From: an uncultured Cycloclasticus sp.
GTDB lineage: Bacteria; Pseudomonadota; Gammaproteobacteria; Methylococcales; Cycloclasticaceae
Direction of reading: 5' to 3'
DNA: 64,000 nucleotides
NCBI GenBank assembly: GCA_913060865.1
Contig: CAJXTU010000001.1
Span: 248,001-312,000, forward strand
Below the pieces are notes generated by a model, which saw only the letters and a program-made list of their open reading frames with translations, was not told where the DNA came from and made no database searches. The stretch's first letter is position 1. Every line of letters begins with the position of its first letter. The translations under genes were made by a program, and so were the position numbers. Positions 26,656 through 35,670 of this stretch are shown here, piece by piece.

Positions 26656-29190
26656 ATGGATGAAAAGCACCTCAATTTAATGTCAACGTCAGGGGGAATG
26701 AATCACTATTTTAGTGATGATATTCGCCATTATCAGCAACTGTTTGATTTAAACCCCAACCCCATGTTGGTGTGTGGAGAACAGGGCCTGATAGAGTTGA
26801 ATGCGGCAACGTTAAACATGTTCAACGTGTCTTCACGAAATGAGTTTTTTGGTCTTCATTTATTTTCGCTTGCGCCAGAGTTTCAACCTAATGGTGTTAG
26901 AACAAAAGAATTGTTTAGTCACTTGGTTTTAGATGCTAATGCTGCAGGCAGCGCGAGCATTAAATGTTTATGTAAGAGATTAGACAGTGGTGACGAGTTC
27001 CCCGTGGAAATGGTGATGAGCTTGTTGGATTTTCCCGATCAAATATTGCATCAAGTAACACTCATTGATTTATCACATCAGCAACGTTGGCAAAATGCGC
27101 TTCAAATCGAAAAAAAACGGGTTGAATTAACGTTAAATTCTGTCGATAGCGGGGTGGTGACAACATCAAAAGACGGCTTGATTACCTATATAAATGAAGC
27201 AGCATGTGGGTTAACAGGCTGGACTAATGCCGAAGCGATGGGTGTGTTGGTAGAACGTGTCGTTCAGCTAGAAAAAAAGACATCAGGAAGCTTTGTCAGC
27301 TATTGTTACGACGGAGATGTCGGTGAGCGTAAAGGCGTTAGGCGATTCCCTCATGATGCCGTTCTTATAACAAAGAATGGTCAGCGATTACCTGTGCAGG
27401 GAACAGCGTCAACTCAGAGTACCTCAAGTGAGCCTAATATTGGATGTGTTATTACGTTGGTTGACGCTAGTGAGCGTTCATCTATCAGTGAAGAAATGAA
27501 GTGGCACGCAACACACGATATGTTAACACGGTTACCGAACAGAACCTTGTTAACTGACCGATTTGAGCAAGCTCTTCATTTAGCAGCAAGACACAGCACT
27601 AATTTAGCCGTTTGTATGATGGATTTAGATGAGTTTAAGCCGGTTAATGATCAGTATGGTCACGCAGTAGGCGATGAGCTGTTGATAGAAGTTGCGAGCC
27701 GGCTAAAAAAGCAGCTTCGACAGGAAGATACGGTTGCTCGATTAGGCGGTGATGAGTTTGTTATTCTGATTGGAGAGGTAGGTCATAGAGCAGAATTATC
27801 TCAAGCATTGCATCGTTTAAAGACAGCGGTGTCTGCCCCATATTTTATTGATAATAATAATATAAAAATCTCTTGTAGCATTGGCGTGGCCAATTATTCA
27901 GACGAAAAGGTTGATGCGGATACCTTGTTACGACAAGCCGATCAAGCAATGTATATTGCTAAACAATCGGGCCGTAATAGAGTTCATTGGTTTGATGTAG
28001 ATCAGGATCAGAAAGAAAACGGTTCTCAGAAAATTATTAAGGAAATTGAGGAGGCGCTAACGAACGATGAGTTCGAACTGCATTATCAACCTAAAGTGAA
28101 TATGCGGACGGCTGAGATAGTTGGTATGGAGGCGTTATTACGATGGCGACACCCAAAAAAAGGTTTGGTGTTTCCAATGGAGTTTTTGCCTATCATCGAG
28201 CAGCATGAGTTAATTATAACGTTAGGTGATTGGGTCATAGAGTCAGCATTAGAGCAACTAGATATTTGGCGGCAACAGGATAAAAAGTGGTCTGTGAGCG
28301 TCAATATTGCGGCAAAACACTTTCATTTGCCCAGTTTCTATATGCGCTTGAAAAATATCTTGCAGCGATATTCTAGCGTTGCTCCGAATAAGCTTGAAAT
28401 AGAAATCTTAGAGTCGGCCGCGTTGGGCGATATTCAGCACGTGCAAACTGTGATTTCTAAATGCAGAGGGTTAGGTGTGCGTTTTGCTTTAGATGATTTT
28501 GGTACGGGGTATTCATCGTTAAGTTATTTGAAACGGTTGCCTGCGAATACGCTAAAAATAGATCAATCATTTATTCACGATATTTTAGATGACAAAGAGG
28601 ACCTAGCGCTGGTGCAAGCGATTATTGGTCTGGCTGCTACTTTCGGACGAGATGTATTGGCTGAAGGTGTTGAAACGGTTGAGCAGGGCGTGCTATTAAT
28701 GCGCTTGGGTTGTGATGTGGCACAAGGGCGTGGAATTGCAGAGGCCATGCCACCTGAAGAGGTGGTTGTCTGGTCAGATGAGTTTACTCCTGATGCTAAG
28801 TGGGCCGTATGGTCAAAGGCTGAGTGGGACCTTAAAGTGTTTCCATTATTGGTCGCGCAGCACGATATTCGTGAATGGGTTGAGAATGTGATAAACCCCA
28901 TTGAAGATGCGACTTTGCCTATTGAAAAAGCGAAATTGAATGAGGAAAGTAAGTGCCGTTTTGGTGTGTGGTATCACTCGGATGGATTAAAACGATACGG
29001 CCATTTGCCCAGTTTTGGGGCTATTGACCCGGTGCACCGGCGTTTGCACAAAACCGGCGATGACATTATTCAATTGTATAAGGGAGATCATAGACAAGAT
29101 GCTAAAGCGAAGTGTGCTGAGCTCTATGAAATTGAAAACACGCTGTTATTGATGCTAGATGAGTTACAGTTAAAGGTGTTTTCTAGTTAA
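26656..29190 (+). CDS. PAS-PAS-GGDEF-EAL protein with C-terminal CZB domain
   Basis: A cytoplasmic c-di-GMP enzyme of 844 residues without membrane segments. Two PAS-like domains (about 20-145 and 150-275) precede a GGDEF domain with an intact RLGGDEF at 362-368 and an EAL domain with intact GMEALLRWR at 490-498, DDFGTGYSSL and QSFIHDIL. Both activities are therefore possible. The last 110 residues look like a chemoreceptor zinc-binding (CZB) domain: a His in AQHDIREW, KCRFGVWYHSDG, and the paired His of PVHRRLH provide the expected 3-His/1-Cys set. CZB domains sense zinc or hypochlorous acid in other proteins, so this enzyme may tune c-di-GMP to such signals. Confidence 0.87.
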   Translation: MDEKHLNLMSTSGGMNHYFSDDIRHYQQLFDLNPNPMLVCGEQGLIELNAATLNMFNVSSRNEFFGLHLFSLAPEFQPNGVRTKELFSHLVLDANAAGSASIKCLCKRLDSGDEFPVEMVMSLLDFPDQILHQVTLIDLSHQQRWQNALQIEKKRVELTLNSVDSGVVTTSKDGLITYINEAACGLTGWTNAEAMGVLVERVVQLEKKTSGSFVSYCYDGDVGERKGVRRFPHDAVLITKNGQRLPVQGTASTQSTSSEPNIGCVITLVDASERSSISEEMKWHATHDMLTRLPNRTLLTDRFEQALHLAARHSTNLAVCMMDLDEFKPVNDQYGHAVGDELLIEVASRLKKQLRQEDTVARLGGDEFVILIGEVGHRAELSQALHRLKTAVSAPYFIDNNNIKISCSIGVANYSDEKVDADTLLRQADQAMYIAKQSGRNRVHWFDVDQDQKENGSQKIIKEIEEALTNDEFELHYQPKVNMRTAEIVGMEALLRWRHPKKGLVFPMEFLPIIEQHELIITLGDWVIESALEQLDIWRQQDKKWSVSVNIAAKHFHLPSFYMRLKNILQRYSSVAPNKLEIEILESAALGDIQHVQTVISKCRGLGVRFALDDFGTGYSSLSYLKRLPANTLKIDQSFIHDILDDKEDLALVQAIIGLAATFGRDVLAEGVETVEQGVLLMRLGCDVAQGRGIAEAMPPEEVVVWSDEFTPDAKWAVWSKAEWDLKVFPLLVAQHDIREWVENVINPIEDATLPIEKAKLNEESKCRFGVWYHSDGLKRYGHLPSFGAIDPVHRRLHKTGDDIIQLYKGDHRQDAKAKCAELYEIENTLLLMLDELQLKVFSS

Positions 29191-29278
29191 TGTGGGTTTT
29201 GCACGATAAAAAAACTATTTTTCTATAAGGCTAGTCGCTAAAATCTGATTTATTGTAATTAAATGGATAGGAGGCGTT

Positions 29279-29761
29279 ATGCCGTCGTTTGATGTGGTTT
29301 CAGAAGTAGATAAACACGAATTAACTAATGCAGTGGATCAAGCAAATAAAGAAGTAACAACACGGTTTGATTTTAAAGGAACGGATGCTAAGTTCGAGCA
29401 AGTAGGGAACGATGTCACCTTGACAGGCGACTCTAAATTTCAACTAGGCCAAATGCTGGATATTTTTCGTATTAAGTTATCCCGTCGAGGCGTTGATGTT
29501 GACTGTATGGATGTGCAAGCCGCTGAAGAAACTGGTTTGAAAGTTAAGCAGAAAGTGGTTATAAAAGAAGGTTTGGACAGTGAGTCGGCAAAAAAAATTA
29601 CGAAACTGATAAAAGAAAAGAAGCTGAAGGTTCAGGCGCAAATTCAAAACGAACAAGTGCGTGTGACAGGCAAGAAACGTGATGACCTACAAGCGGTTAT
29701 GGCAATGCTTAAAGCAGAACAAACGGGCCTTCCGTTACAATATAAAAATTTTCGTGATTAA
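29279..29761 (+). CDS. yajQ: YajQ family c-di-GMP/nucleotide-binding protein
   Basis: A 160-residue protein with two ferredoxin-like halves. It starts [26 protein letters not shown] with the TRFDFKGT segment, and ends [17 protein letters not shown], all strongly conserved in YajQ. Family members bind c-di-GMP in Xanthomonas and Pseudomonas and act through a transcription partner. AGGAGG-like GATAGGAGGCGTT lies directly before the ATG. It follows the GGDEF-EAL gene by 88 bp on the same strand, so a shared c-di-GMP theme is possible, though yajQ is widely conserved in unrelated settings. Confidence 0.94.
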   Translation: MPSFDVVSEVDKHELTNAVDQANKEVTTRFDFKGTDAKFEQVGNDVTLTGDSKFQLGQMLDIFRIKLSRRGVDVDCMDVQAAEETGLKVKQKVVIKEGLDSESAKKITKLIKEKKLKVQAQIQNEQVRVTGKKRDDLQAVMAMLKAEQTGLPLQYKNFRD

Positions 29762-29852
29762 AAAACGGCATTTTTTGATTTAAACTCCTCTCAATAGTAG
29801 TTAGAGATATCCAAGGTTAAGTGACTTATAACCTACAATTCGTCGCCATTAA

Positions 29853-29890
29853 TGTCATCTAAATGTCAATGGAGCGTCACTTAATTGTCA
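29853..29890 (+). promoter_or_regulatory. tandem Pho boxes and promoter upstream of the phosphatase gene
   Basis: Four direct half-sites recur every 11 bp: TGTCA at 29853, TGTCA at 29864, CGTCA at 29875 and TGTCA at 29886. This is the PhoB pattern, enough for two dimers. A -10-like CATAAT follows at 29903-29908, 12 bp after the last half-site, as in PhoB-activated promoters. The start codon of the PhoX-like gene is about 120 bp downstream. Confidence 0.8.
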
Positions 29891-30026
29891 TAACAATCCC
29901 AGCATAATAATAGCCTAAAGGACACGTATGTTAGGGATGACTCGCACAGCGGAAGTGCACTTTCGTCCTCTCCTATATAAAGTTTGATATTTATTCAACG
30001 GCTATTTTTATTAGAGGATTCATATT

Positions 30027-31397
30027 ATGTTTAAGAGAAAATTATTACCTACGTTAACCACGGCATTATTAAGTAGCACATTAATAACAGGTGTAGCCTG
30101 TGCTGGAAAGGGCAGTCAAACAGGGCCTTTCGCGTTTTCACCGATTGCAGGGTCAGCCTATAACGCTGCACATAACCCAGCACAACCCTGGGTTATTCCG
30201 ATGGGTTTCGAGCAAGAGCTGGTTTCTGGCGAAGGCGATCTTGATATTTATAATTCAGATGATACCGACCCAACATTTGACCCTGATGGAAAAAATGTTA
30301 ATGGTGACGGTTATGTTAATACGTTTTATAACGATTGGCATGATATGAACACGGTCAATGAAAGCGGACCTCATACAGGGCGTTTTTTATTCCGAACACA
30401 TGAGGTGCGCGGTGTTGCTCCAGGTGGTGCTGTTTCTATGGTGGATTTAAAAACAGGATCAGCAACAACAATCATATTGGGCGCACATAGTAGTAATCCT
30501 AATCGCCCCTATGATGCTCTAGATGGTATTCGTTGGACACCGTGGGGAACCATGCTATTTGCAGAAGAAACGACTGCCGGTCGCTTGTTTGAAGTTGTGT
30601 TTGCATATGATGAAAATGGCATACCAAACCAAGCGTCTGTCTATGATCGCCCAGCAGTGGGTCGTGTCGCACACGAAGGTATTGATATTGATGATGAAGG
30701 AAATATCTATATCGTTGATGAATTCCGTGGGCAGCGTGATGGTGAAGGCGGTGGGATCTATAAATTTGTGCCGGATAGTTTTGGTGACTTATCAACAGGT
30801 AATCTTTATGTGTTGAAAGCCGTGGATAATGGCAATGAAGAAGGCCTAGGTGAAGCTGAGTGGGTTGGCCCTATTGACCCTTTAACGGCTCGCCAATCAG
30901 GTACGGCTGAAGGCGGTACCTCGTATAACCGCCCTGAAGATTTGGAGATTATTGAGAACACGTTGTATGTTGCGGTAACAGAAGGCACGTATACCGATGG
31001 CGAACAAAATTATGATGGCCGCATCATCGCCGTTAATTTAGACACCATGATGATTACTGATTTTGTTAAACCGGGTGTTAATGCGCCGCTTGAAAGTGGC
31101 AATGATACGGGGTTTGATAACCCCGATAACCTAGCGCAAACACCGGATGGTAAATTAATTATTATTGAAGATAATATACCGTCAGATATTTGGATCGCAC
31201 AAGATGATAATAAAGATGGTAAAGCCGACGGTGTTTGGTTGTTTGCCTCGCTGACGGACCCTAAAGCTGAAGGAACAGGTATTTATTTCGGCCAAGATCC
31301 GCATACTATGTTCGTTAATATTCAGCACTCAGTGATTGATGATGGTGACGGTACTTGGGCCATTAGAAAAGTGATGCCCGGTAAGAAAAAAGACTAA
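30027..31397 (+). CDS. PhoX-like (DUF839) secreted phosphatase
   Basis: A periplasmic or secreted beta-propeller protein of 456 residues related to the calcium/iron alkaline phosphatase PhoX. The signal peptide ends near residue 26 (GVACA/GKG) and contains no twin-arginine pair, whereas classical PhoX is a Tat substrate. Family motifs visible are FLFRTHEVRG, GTMLFAEE, AHEGIDIDDEGNIYIVDEF, NRPEDLEI and NPDNLAQTPDGKLIIIED, with acidic groups that can hold metal. It is shorter than most PhoX proteins. Four Pho half-sites upstream support induction by phosphate starvation and a phosphatase role. The exact substrate is not known. A strong terminator follows. Confidence 0.82.
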   Translation: MFKRKLLPTLTTALLSSTLITGVACAGKGSQTGPFAFSPIAGSAYNAAHNPAQPWVIPMGFEQELVSGEGDLDIYNSDDTDPTFDPDGKNVNGDGYVNTFYNDWHDMNTVNESGPHTGRFLFRTHEVRGVAPGGAVSMVDLKTGSATTIILGAHSSNPNRPYDALDGIRWTPWGTMLFAEETTAGRLFEVVFAYDENGIPNQASVYDRPAVGRVAHEGIDIDDEGNIYIVDEFRGQRDGEGGGIYKFVPDSFGDLSTGNLYVLKAVDNGNEEGLGEAEWVGPIDPLTARQSGTAEGGTSYNRPEDLEIIENTLYVAVTEGTYTDGEQNYDGRIIAVNLDTMMITDFVKPGVNAPLESGNDTGFDNPDNLAQTPDGKLIIIEDNIPSDIWIAQDDNKDGKADGVWLFASLTDPKAEGTGIYFGQDPHTMFVNIQHSVIDDGDGTWAIRKVMPGKKKD

Positions 31398-31430
31398 TGG
31401 CTAAATAAACGTTTAGCGTTAAGTGCTATT

Positions 31431-31463
31431 AAGCCGAAGCAGTTAGTTGCTTCGGCTTTTTTT
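31431..31463 (+). terminator. rho-independent terminator after the PhoX-like gene
   Basis: An 11-bp stem AAGCCGAAGCA/TGCTTCGGCTT with loop GTTAGT and a run of seven T. Confidence 0.92.
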
Positions 31464-31642
31464 ATGTTGGTTAGCCGTCAAACGCTTAACACGGCTGAAT
31501 GTTGCCGCTATTAGCAGCAAAAAAACTAAAATATCGGTAATGCCCGTATTGATTTTAATTTAAGCTTTTGTTTTTTCAGGTTAATAATTTCTGGGCATAG
31601 CAATTGCTTGCTGACTTGTTATGAATCTTAATTTAGGTTAAT

Positions 31643-32494
31643 TTGATGCGATTATTTACTATGTTCAACACCACGCTGCTCATGTTACTCGGTTCGGTCG
31701 TGGTACTAATTTCACCTAGCCACTTATTTGCTTTAATAAACCTGCCGGGGCTCTTGGTGGTGCTAGGGGGGACCTTATGTGCTGTTTTATTGAGTAAGCC
31801 TCAGCATAAAGTGTTGAGCCTTATCCGTGAATTACCCGCTATTGTAAAAGGCCAGCCAGCAGATTTTAATGGCTTGGCGGAGTTTAAACAGCTACTTCGT
31901 TGTGCGCATTTGTACCGTTCATCACAGGTTAGAGTATTAGAGCAAGAAATAACGCTAGCCACGCAGCCGATTCTCATTAAGGGCGTTCAACTGATACTTG
32001 ATAGGTGTTCATTAGGCGATATTAATAATATTCTGCGAAAAGAGTGTGCGCGGCTGTTATTGCCTGTACAAGAGAAGTCGCAACTGTTGCGTTTGATGTC
32101 GAGTTACGCGCCAGCGTTTGGCATGCTAGGCACCTTATTGGGCATGATTCATATGTTGTATGGCTTGGGTGAGGTGGGTTTAGAGCAAGTGGGTGCAACA
32201 ATGGGCTTTGCTTTATTAACAACGCTGTACGGTTTAGTGGTGGCAAACTTAGTTTGTAAACCCTTAGCGATTAAACTTGAAAAAAGAACAGCTGAGCATG
32301 CTTCTCATTTGAATACCCTGCTAGAGGGGCTAGCCATGATGCAGGAAAAAACTCACCCCTTAGTGATTAGGGATATGTTGGAGGCGCATGGTATTCCGGT
32401 AGAGCGTGTGGCTGAGAAGCAATCAAAACTAAAACCAAGCTTAAGAAGTAAGTGGCTAAAATTATTGCCACTCGCAGCCAGCCATGCTGATTGA
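31643..32494 (+). CDS. motA: MotA/TolQ/ExbB-type channel protein
   Basis: A 283-residue inner-membrane protein of the MotA/PomA type. Two N-terminal helices (about 8-25 and 33-50, the latter NLPGLLVVLGGTLCAVLLS) are followed by a cytoplasmic loop and two more helices (about 153-175 and 183-205). The APAFGMLGTLLGMIHMLYGL segment and its following GATMGFALLTTLYGLVVANLV are typical. With the overlapping downstream gene it should form a cation-driven stator-like complex. No flagellar genes occur in the window, so it may serve a flagellum encoded elsewhere or another motile system. Confidence 0.8.
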   Translation: MMRLFTMFNTTLLMLLGSVVVLISPSHLFALINLPGLLVVLGGTLCAVLLSKPQHKVLSLIRELPAIVKGQPADFNGLAEFKQLLRCAHLYRSSQVRVLEQEITLATQPILIKGVQLILDRCSLGDINNILRKECARLLLPVQEKSQLLRLMSSYAPAFGMLGTLLGMIHMLYGLGEVGLEQVGATMGFALLTTLYGLVVANLVCKPLAIKLEKRTAEHASHLNTLLEGLAMMQEKTHPLVIRDMLEAHGIPVERVAEKQSKLKPSLRSKWLKLLPLAASHAD

Positions 32495-33125
32495 GCGACG
32501 GTCAAAAAGCAACTTAGGTGAAGGCCTAACACAAGAGAGGGAGCATGATACATGGGCATTGAGTTATATAGACCTTCTGTTGTTAATGGTTACACTGTTT
32601 GTTTTATTACTCAGTTATCAACAAAACGAAATACAACAAACAGCTGTTGAGTTGGAGGCCAAACAAGCTGTTAAAGCTCAAGCTGAGCCAGATAATCGTG
32701 CTTTTCTGGATCAGGTCTATATGAGCCATTTAAAAGATCGGGTGAGTGTTATTGAGGAAAAAAACACGATTAAACTGGCGATGAGTGATAGTATTTTATT
32801 TTTCCCGGCGGATGCTACCTTGAGTCAGTCAGGCGAGCAGGTTCTAAATGAGCTGGCGGTTATGTTGAAGCAGCGTCCGTGGCATATTTTGGTAGAAGGG
32901 CATACCGATAATCAGCCAATTTCAACACCACGGTACGCATCTAATTGGGAGCTTTCTTCTTCAAGGGCGACGAGCGTAACACGGTATTTGATCGGCCGAG
33001 GTATTTCTCCTCAGCGCTTAAGTGCTATCGGTTATGCCGATACCCGCCCAATTACAAGTAATAACGATGAAATTGGGCGAGGTAAAAATAGACGGGTGGC
33101 GTTAATTTTACGCGCCCCGGATTGA
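32484..33125 (+). CDS. motB: MotB-like OmpA family protein
   Basis: A 213-residue partner of the preceding channel, overlapping it by 11 bp, which suggests coupled translation. It has one N-terminal helix with the sequence WALSYIDLLLLMVTLFVLLLS (about 25-45), where the Asp occupies the ion-binding position of MotB. A linker leads to a peptidoglycan-binding OmpA domain (about 85-205) with VEGHTDNQPIS, NWELSSSRATSV and a final NRRVALIL. It is shorter than E. coli MotB (about 300 residues), mainly in the linker and C-terminus. An intact channel Asp and peptidoglycan domain point to a working stator subunit. Confidence 0.8.
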   Translation: MLIERRSKSNLGEGLTQEREHDTWALSYIDLLLLMVTLFVLLLSYQQNEIQQTAVELEAKQAVKAQAEPDNRAFLDQVYMSHLKDRVSVIEEKNTIKLAMSDSILFFPADATLSQSGEQVLNELAVMLKQRPWHILVEGHTDNQPISTPRYASNWELSSSRATSVTRYLIGRGISPQRLSAIGYADTRPITSNNDEIGRGKNRRVALILRAPD

Positions 33126-33149
33126 TTGCCTATGGGGGCGGCGCGCATG

Positions 33150-33887
33150 TTAAATAAAGCTAAAACCAAGGCCAATGAGGCCGCCAAATACGCCGCCCCA
33201 AACAACTAGCCAACCTAGGTGTTCTTTAATCATTTGTTGGATAATAGTTTTGACCATGTCGGGCGTTAATTCGTCGAGCCTTTTTTCAACAATGGCTTCA
33301 ATATCATTGATTAAATCACCGCTTATTTGCTGTGCATTAATACCCTCGTGTATTGCTTCGATGAAAGCTTCACTTTGGGTCATCTCAGTGAGGGTCAAAC
33401 GGATTTTTTTACAAACAGGTTCTTTCAGAGGGTCAAGCGCGGCAACACCACCAACCATCGCCAGCATGCTGCCAAATGATGATTCGGCAATGGCATCGAC
33501 GAGTCCTTGGAAAAGTTGGTCATAATCAAGCCGATCCAGCAGCGGGTCTACGTTAAATAATTGTTGAGCAGAATCTTCCTCACGTTGTAAGAAACGTTCG
33601 ATATTTTCTTGTGTAAAGAATTGCCGCATTATCAATTCTTGAATGCCACGTTTGAATTCTTCAAAATGAGCGGGAATAACACCAGAGCCATACAAAAAAG
33701 GTACTTTTTCGAAGAGCATATGGATAGCAATCCAATTGGTAACAGCGCCAGATAGCGCAAAAACACCCACAGCTTTAATATTTTCGGTATAGAGCGGGGT
33801 AAAAAAGCTGGCGATAATAATCCCAATAGCAATGAGGTTGGTGATTAAACTTTTATTCACAGGGGAAGAGCGTTTTTCAGCGTTCAT
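33150..33887 (-). CDS. DUF445 family membrane protein
   Basis: About 245 residues from the ATG at MNAEKRSSP. A longer frame would run into the neighbouring CopD-like gene and adds non-family residues, so the shorter start is used, although no good ribosome site precedes it. The SLITNLIAIGIIIASFF helix, the GAVTNWIAIHMLFEKVPFLYGSGVIPAHFEEFK segment and the C-terminal helix WLVVWGGVFGGLIGLGFSF fit DUF445 (YheB/YjiN-like) proteins. The function of the family is unknown. Third gene of a leftward set with the CopD-like and DUF3530 genes. Confidence 0.8.
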   Translation of the reverse strand: MNAEKRSSPVNKSLITNLIAIGIIIASFFTPLYTENIKAVGVFALSGAVTNWIAIHMLFEKVPFLYGSGVIPAHFEEFKRGIQELIMRQFFTQENIERFLQREEDSAQQLFNVDPLLDRLDYDQLFQGLVDAIAESSFGSMLAMVGGVAALDPLKEPVCKKIRLTLTEMTQSEAFIEAIHEGINAQQISGDLINDIEAIVEKRLDELTPDMVKTIIQQMIKEHLGWLVVWGGVFGGLIGLGFSFI

Positions 33888-33916
33888 GATGTATGGATAA
33901 AGGTGAGGTTGATTAA

Positions 33917-34381
33917 CTAAATAAATAAGTAGCGACCACTGGTTGCGATGACCACAACGGCAACTCCAATGATGAGGTTTAAGCCAATGAGGATACGAAT
34001 TTGAGCCAATTTCTTGCCCGCCTCTTCCCAATTACTCTCGGCCACTGCCTTTGCTAGTTTGCGTGTAGGTGCAAAGAAAACGTGCATGAAAATAAGCGCC
34101 ATGATGATGCCCATGCTCATCATAATATGAATATGCACGCCTACGTTTTTCATACCGCCGAATTTATTGGTAATAAGCCAAAAGCCAGTGCCGATAAGCA
34201 GTACAACAGCGACCCAAACCCAAGGAAAGAACTTAGAAAATACATTTGACCATAACGTTAATCGTTGAGGGGGCTCAAATTGAATAGCTGCAATGGGGCG
34301 TAAGACAAGGTAGGCGAAAAACATTCCGCCGACCCAAATGACAGACGATAAAACGTGAAGACTAATTGCTAGAGGGATCAT
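33917..34381 (-). CDS. CopD family integral membrane protein
   Basis: A 154-residue four-helix membrane protein. The first helix, ISLHVLSSVIWVGGMFFAYLVLRP, carries the His, Trp and Gly pattern of CopD/YnjJ-type proteins; another conserved His lies in GVHIHIMMSMG and one in FMHVFFAP. Such stand-alone CopD-like proteins have been linked with copper handling or haem-type redox functions, but no copper gene is adjacent. It overlaps the upstream DUF3530 gene by 20 bp, so the two are very likely cotranscribed. Confidence 0.77.
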   Translation of the reverse strand: MIPLAISLHVLSSVIWVGGMFFAYLVLRPIAAIQFEPPQRLTLWSNVFSKFFPWVWVAVVLLIGTGFWLITNKFGGMKNVGVHIHIMMSMGIIMALIFMHVFFAPTRKLAKAVAESNWEEAGKKLAQIRILIGLNLIIGVAVVVIATSGRYLFI

Positions 34382-35204
34382 GTGTATTCCTTTTTAATGT
34401 GATGGAAGGGGGGTGTTTAAAGACGTGTGTAAGCCAATTGTGTATTGAGAGAACCAATGCGTCATCTAAGCCATTAAATGCGTGGTCGGCACCGGAAATT
34501 TCAATTTGGCGGTTAAGAGAGTTGTTTTTAATGAGAGCGAACTTCCGTGTTGGAGCTGTTTTTTTAACACTGTCTAAATCTTGGCTACCAAAAATATCAA
34601 GTACTGGGATAGATATCTTTTGTAATAGTTCGGTTGATTGAGCCTCAGCTAGCGTTGAGGGAAGTGTTGGTAAACCGATTAACACGAGGGCATCGCAGAC
34701 AAGCTTTTCTTGGTGAGCAAAATAATCAGTGGCCATAATGGCACCTAAACTGTGGGCGATGACGACGCAAGGGCTGTTTTTAAAGTTCTCGCGCATGTAA
34801 TTTAGCGTAGCTTCAATTCTTGGGCCGCTCTCTTTAATTAAGGCCAAGTTATCATCAACAGAGGCACCATGAGCGGCGATAGGCAGCTGAATGGACGCGG
34901 TGATCCAGCCAAGCTCAGCAAGTTGACTACGAAGCGGGTAAACGATGTGTGGTGCGTTTGGGTTAGATCCCATGCCATGTAAAATAATGATGCTGCCGCG
35001 TGGTGTAACTGGTTCTTCGTTACTCAACAATCCAATGAATTCGGCATCTGCTGTTTTTAAACTGATTACTTCGCCAATGATAATACTATCTTGAACGCTT
35101 TCTGCGATACGTTTTTCACGTTCTAAGTCGGACGACAACGCCATACCGCTGACGAATAAGCAGCAACTGAATATTAAAAAAGATAATAGCGCTTTAGATA
35201 TCAC
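34362..35204 (-). CDS. DUF3530 family alpha/beta hydrolase, exported
   Basis: A 280-residue protein with an N-terminal signal peptide (hydrophobic residues about 5-22). The body has the alpha/beta hydrolase fold: oxyanion-side segment IILHGMGSNPN near residue 74, nucleophile elbow VIAHSLGA with the Ser near 151, an Asp in LDIFGSQDLD and a His in SGADHAF near the end. These four features place it in the DUF3530 family, predicted periplasmic esterases of unknown substrate. First gene of a leftward group, overlapping the CopD-like gene. Confidence 0.78.
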   Translation of the reverse strand: MISKALLSFLIFSCCLFVSGMALSSDLEREKRIAESVQDSIIIGEVISLKTADAEFIGLLSNEEPVTPRGSIIILHGMGSNPNAPHIVYPLRSQLAELGWITASIQLPIAAHGASVDDNLALIKESGPRIEATLNYMRENFKNSPCVVIAHSLGAIMATDYFAHQEKLVCDALVLIGLPTLPSTLAEAQSTELLQKISIPVLDIFGSQDLDSVKKTAPTRKFALIKNNSLNRQIEISGADHAFNGLDDALVLSIHNWLTHVFKHPPSITLKRNTHDPSSN

Positions 35205-35354
35205 AGAGAGTTACTAAGACAGTTAATTGAATCGGTCATGGTGCATTAGTCAACATAAAAAATCCAGAGTAAAGCTTGTTTTAGTAACGCGTGATTTTTT
35301 AATTTAAAGTATCTCGGTTGGATTCAAGCGACATTTTTTAGGTAAAATTGGCAA

Positions 35355-35582
35355 ATGACAGGACAACGACTCATTTTTAAATTGGCGATTTCAGCAGAGG
35401 CTTATCTGGCTGTTTATAAGGGTCATGCAAAAAAAATCTCCACACGGGCAACGGATGGACGACGAGTTGAATTTTCTGCGGATAAAGTACGGAAATTTTT
35501 AACACATGATGGAATTTATGGTGTGTTTGAAATGGAAATTACGGCAGAACAAAAGTTTTTATCTATCAGGCGCTTAAGATAA
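35355..35582 (+). CDS. DUF2835 family small protein
   Basis: A 75-residue basic protein. ISAEAYLAVYKGHAKKISTRATDGRRVEFSADKVRKFLTHDGIYG is the conserved body of the DUF2835 family, restricted mainly to gammaproteobacteria. It is complete, has no membrane segment and no known activity. It stands alone between the divergent DUF3530 gene and rpe. Confidence 0.75.
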   Translation: MTGQRLIFKLAISAEAYLAVYKGHAKKISTRATDGRRVEFSADKVRKFLTHDGIYGVFEMEITAEQKFLSIRRLR

Positions 35583-35670
35583 GCGATTATAAAAGGCCTT
35601 AAGGGGTAATAGAGGTGAAATATATCGCAATTTCGGGTACTCTTCTTTTTTTATCAATATAGTGTTAAAA

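Noticed and set aside
31643-33125. Zorya defence genes zorAB (MotAB-like)
   Set aside because: The MotA-like protein lacks the long tail of ZorA and there is no zorC/zorD or helicase/nuclease partner nearby.
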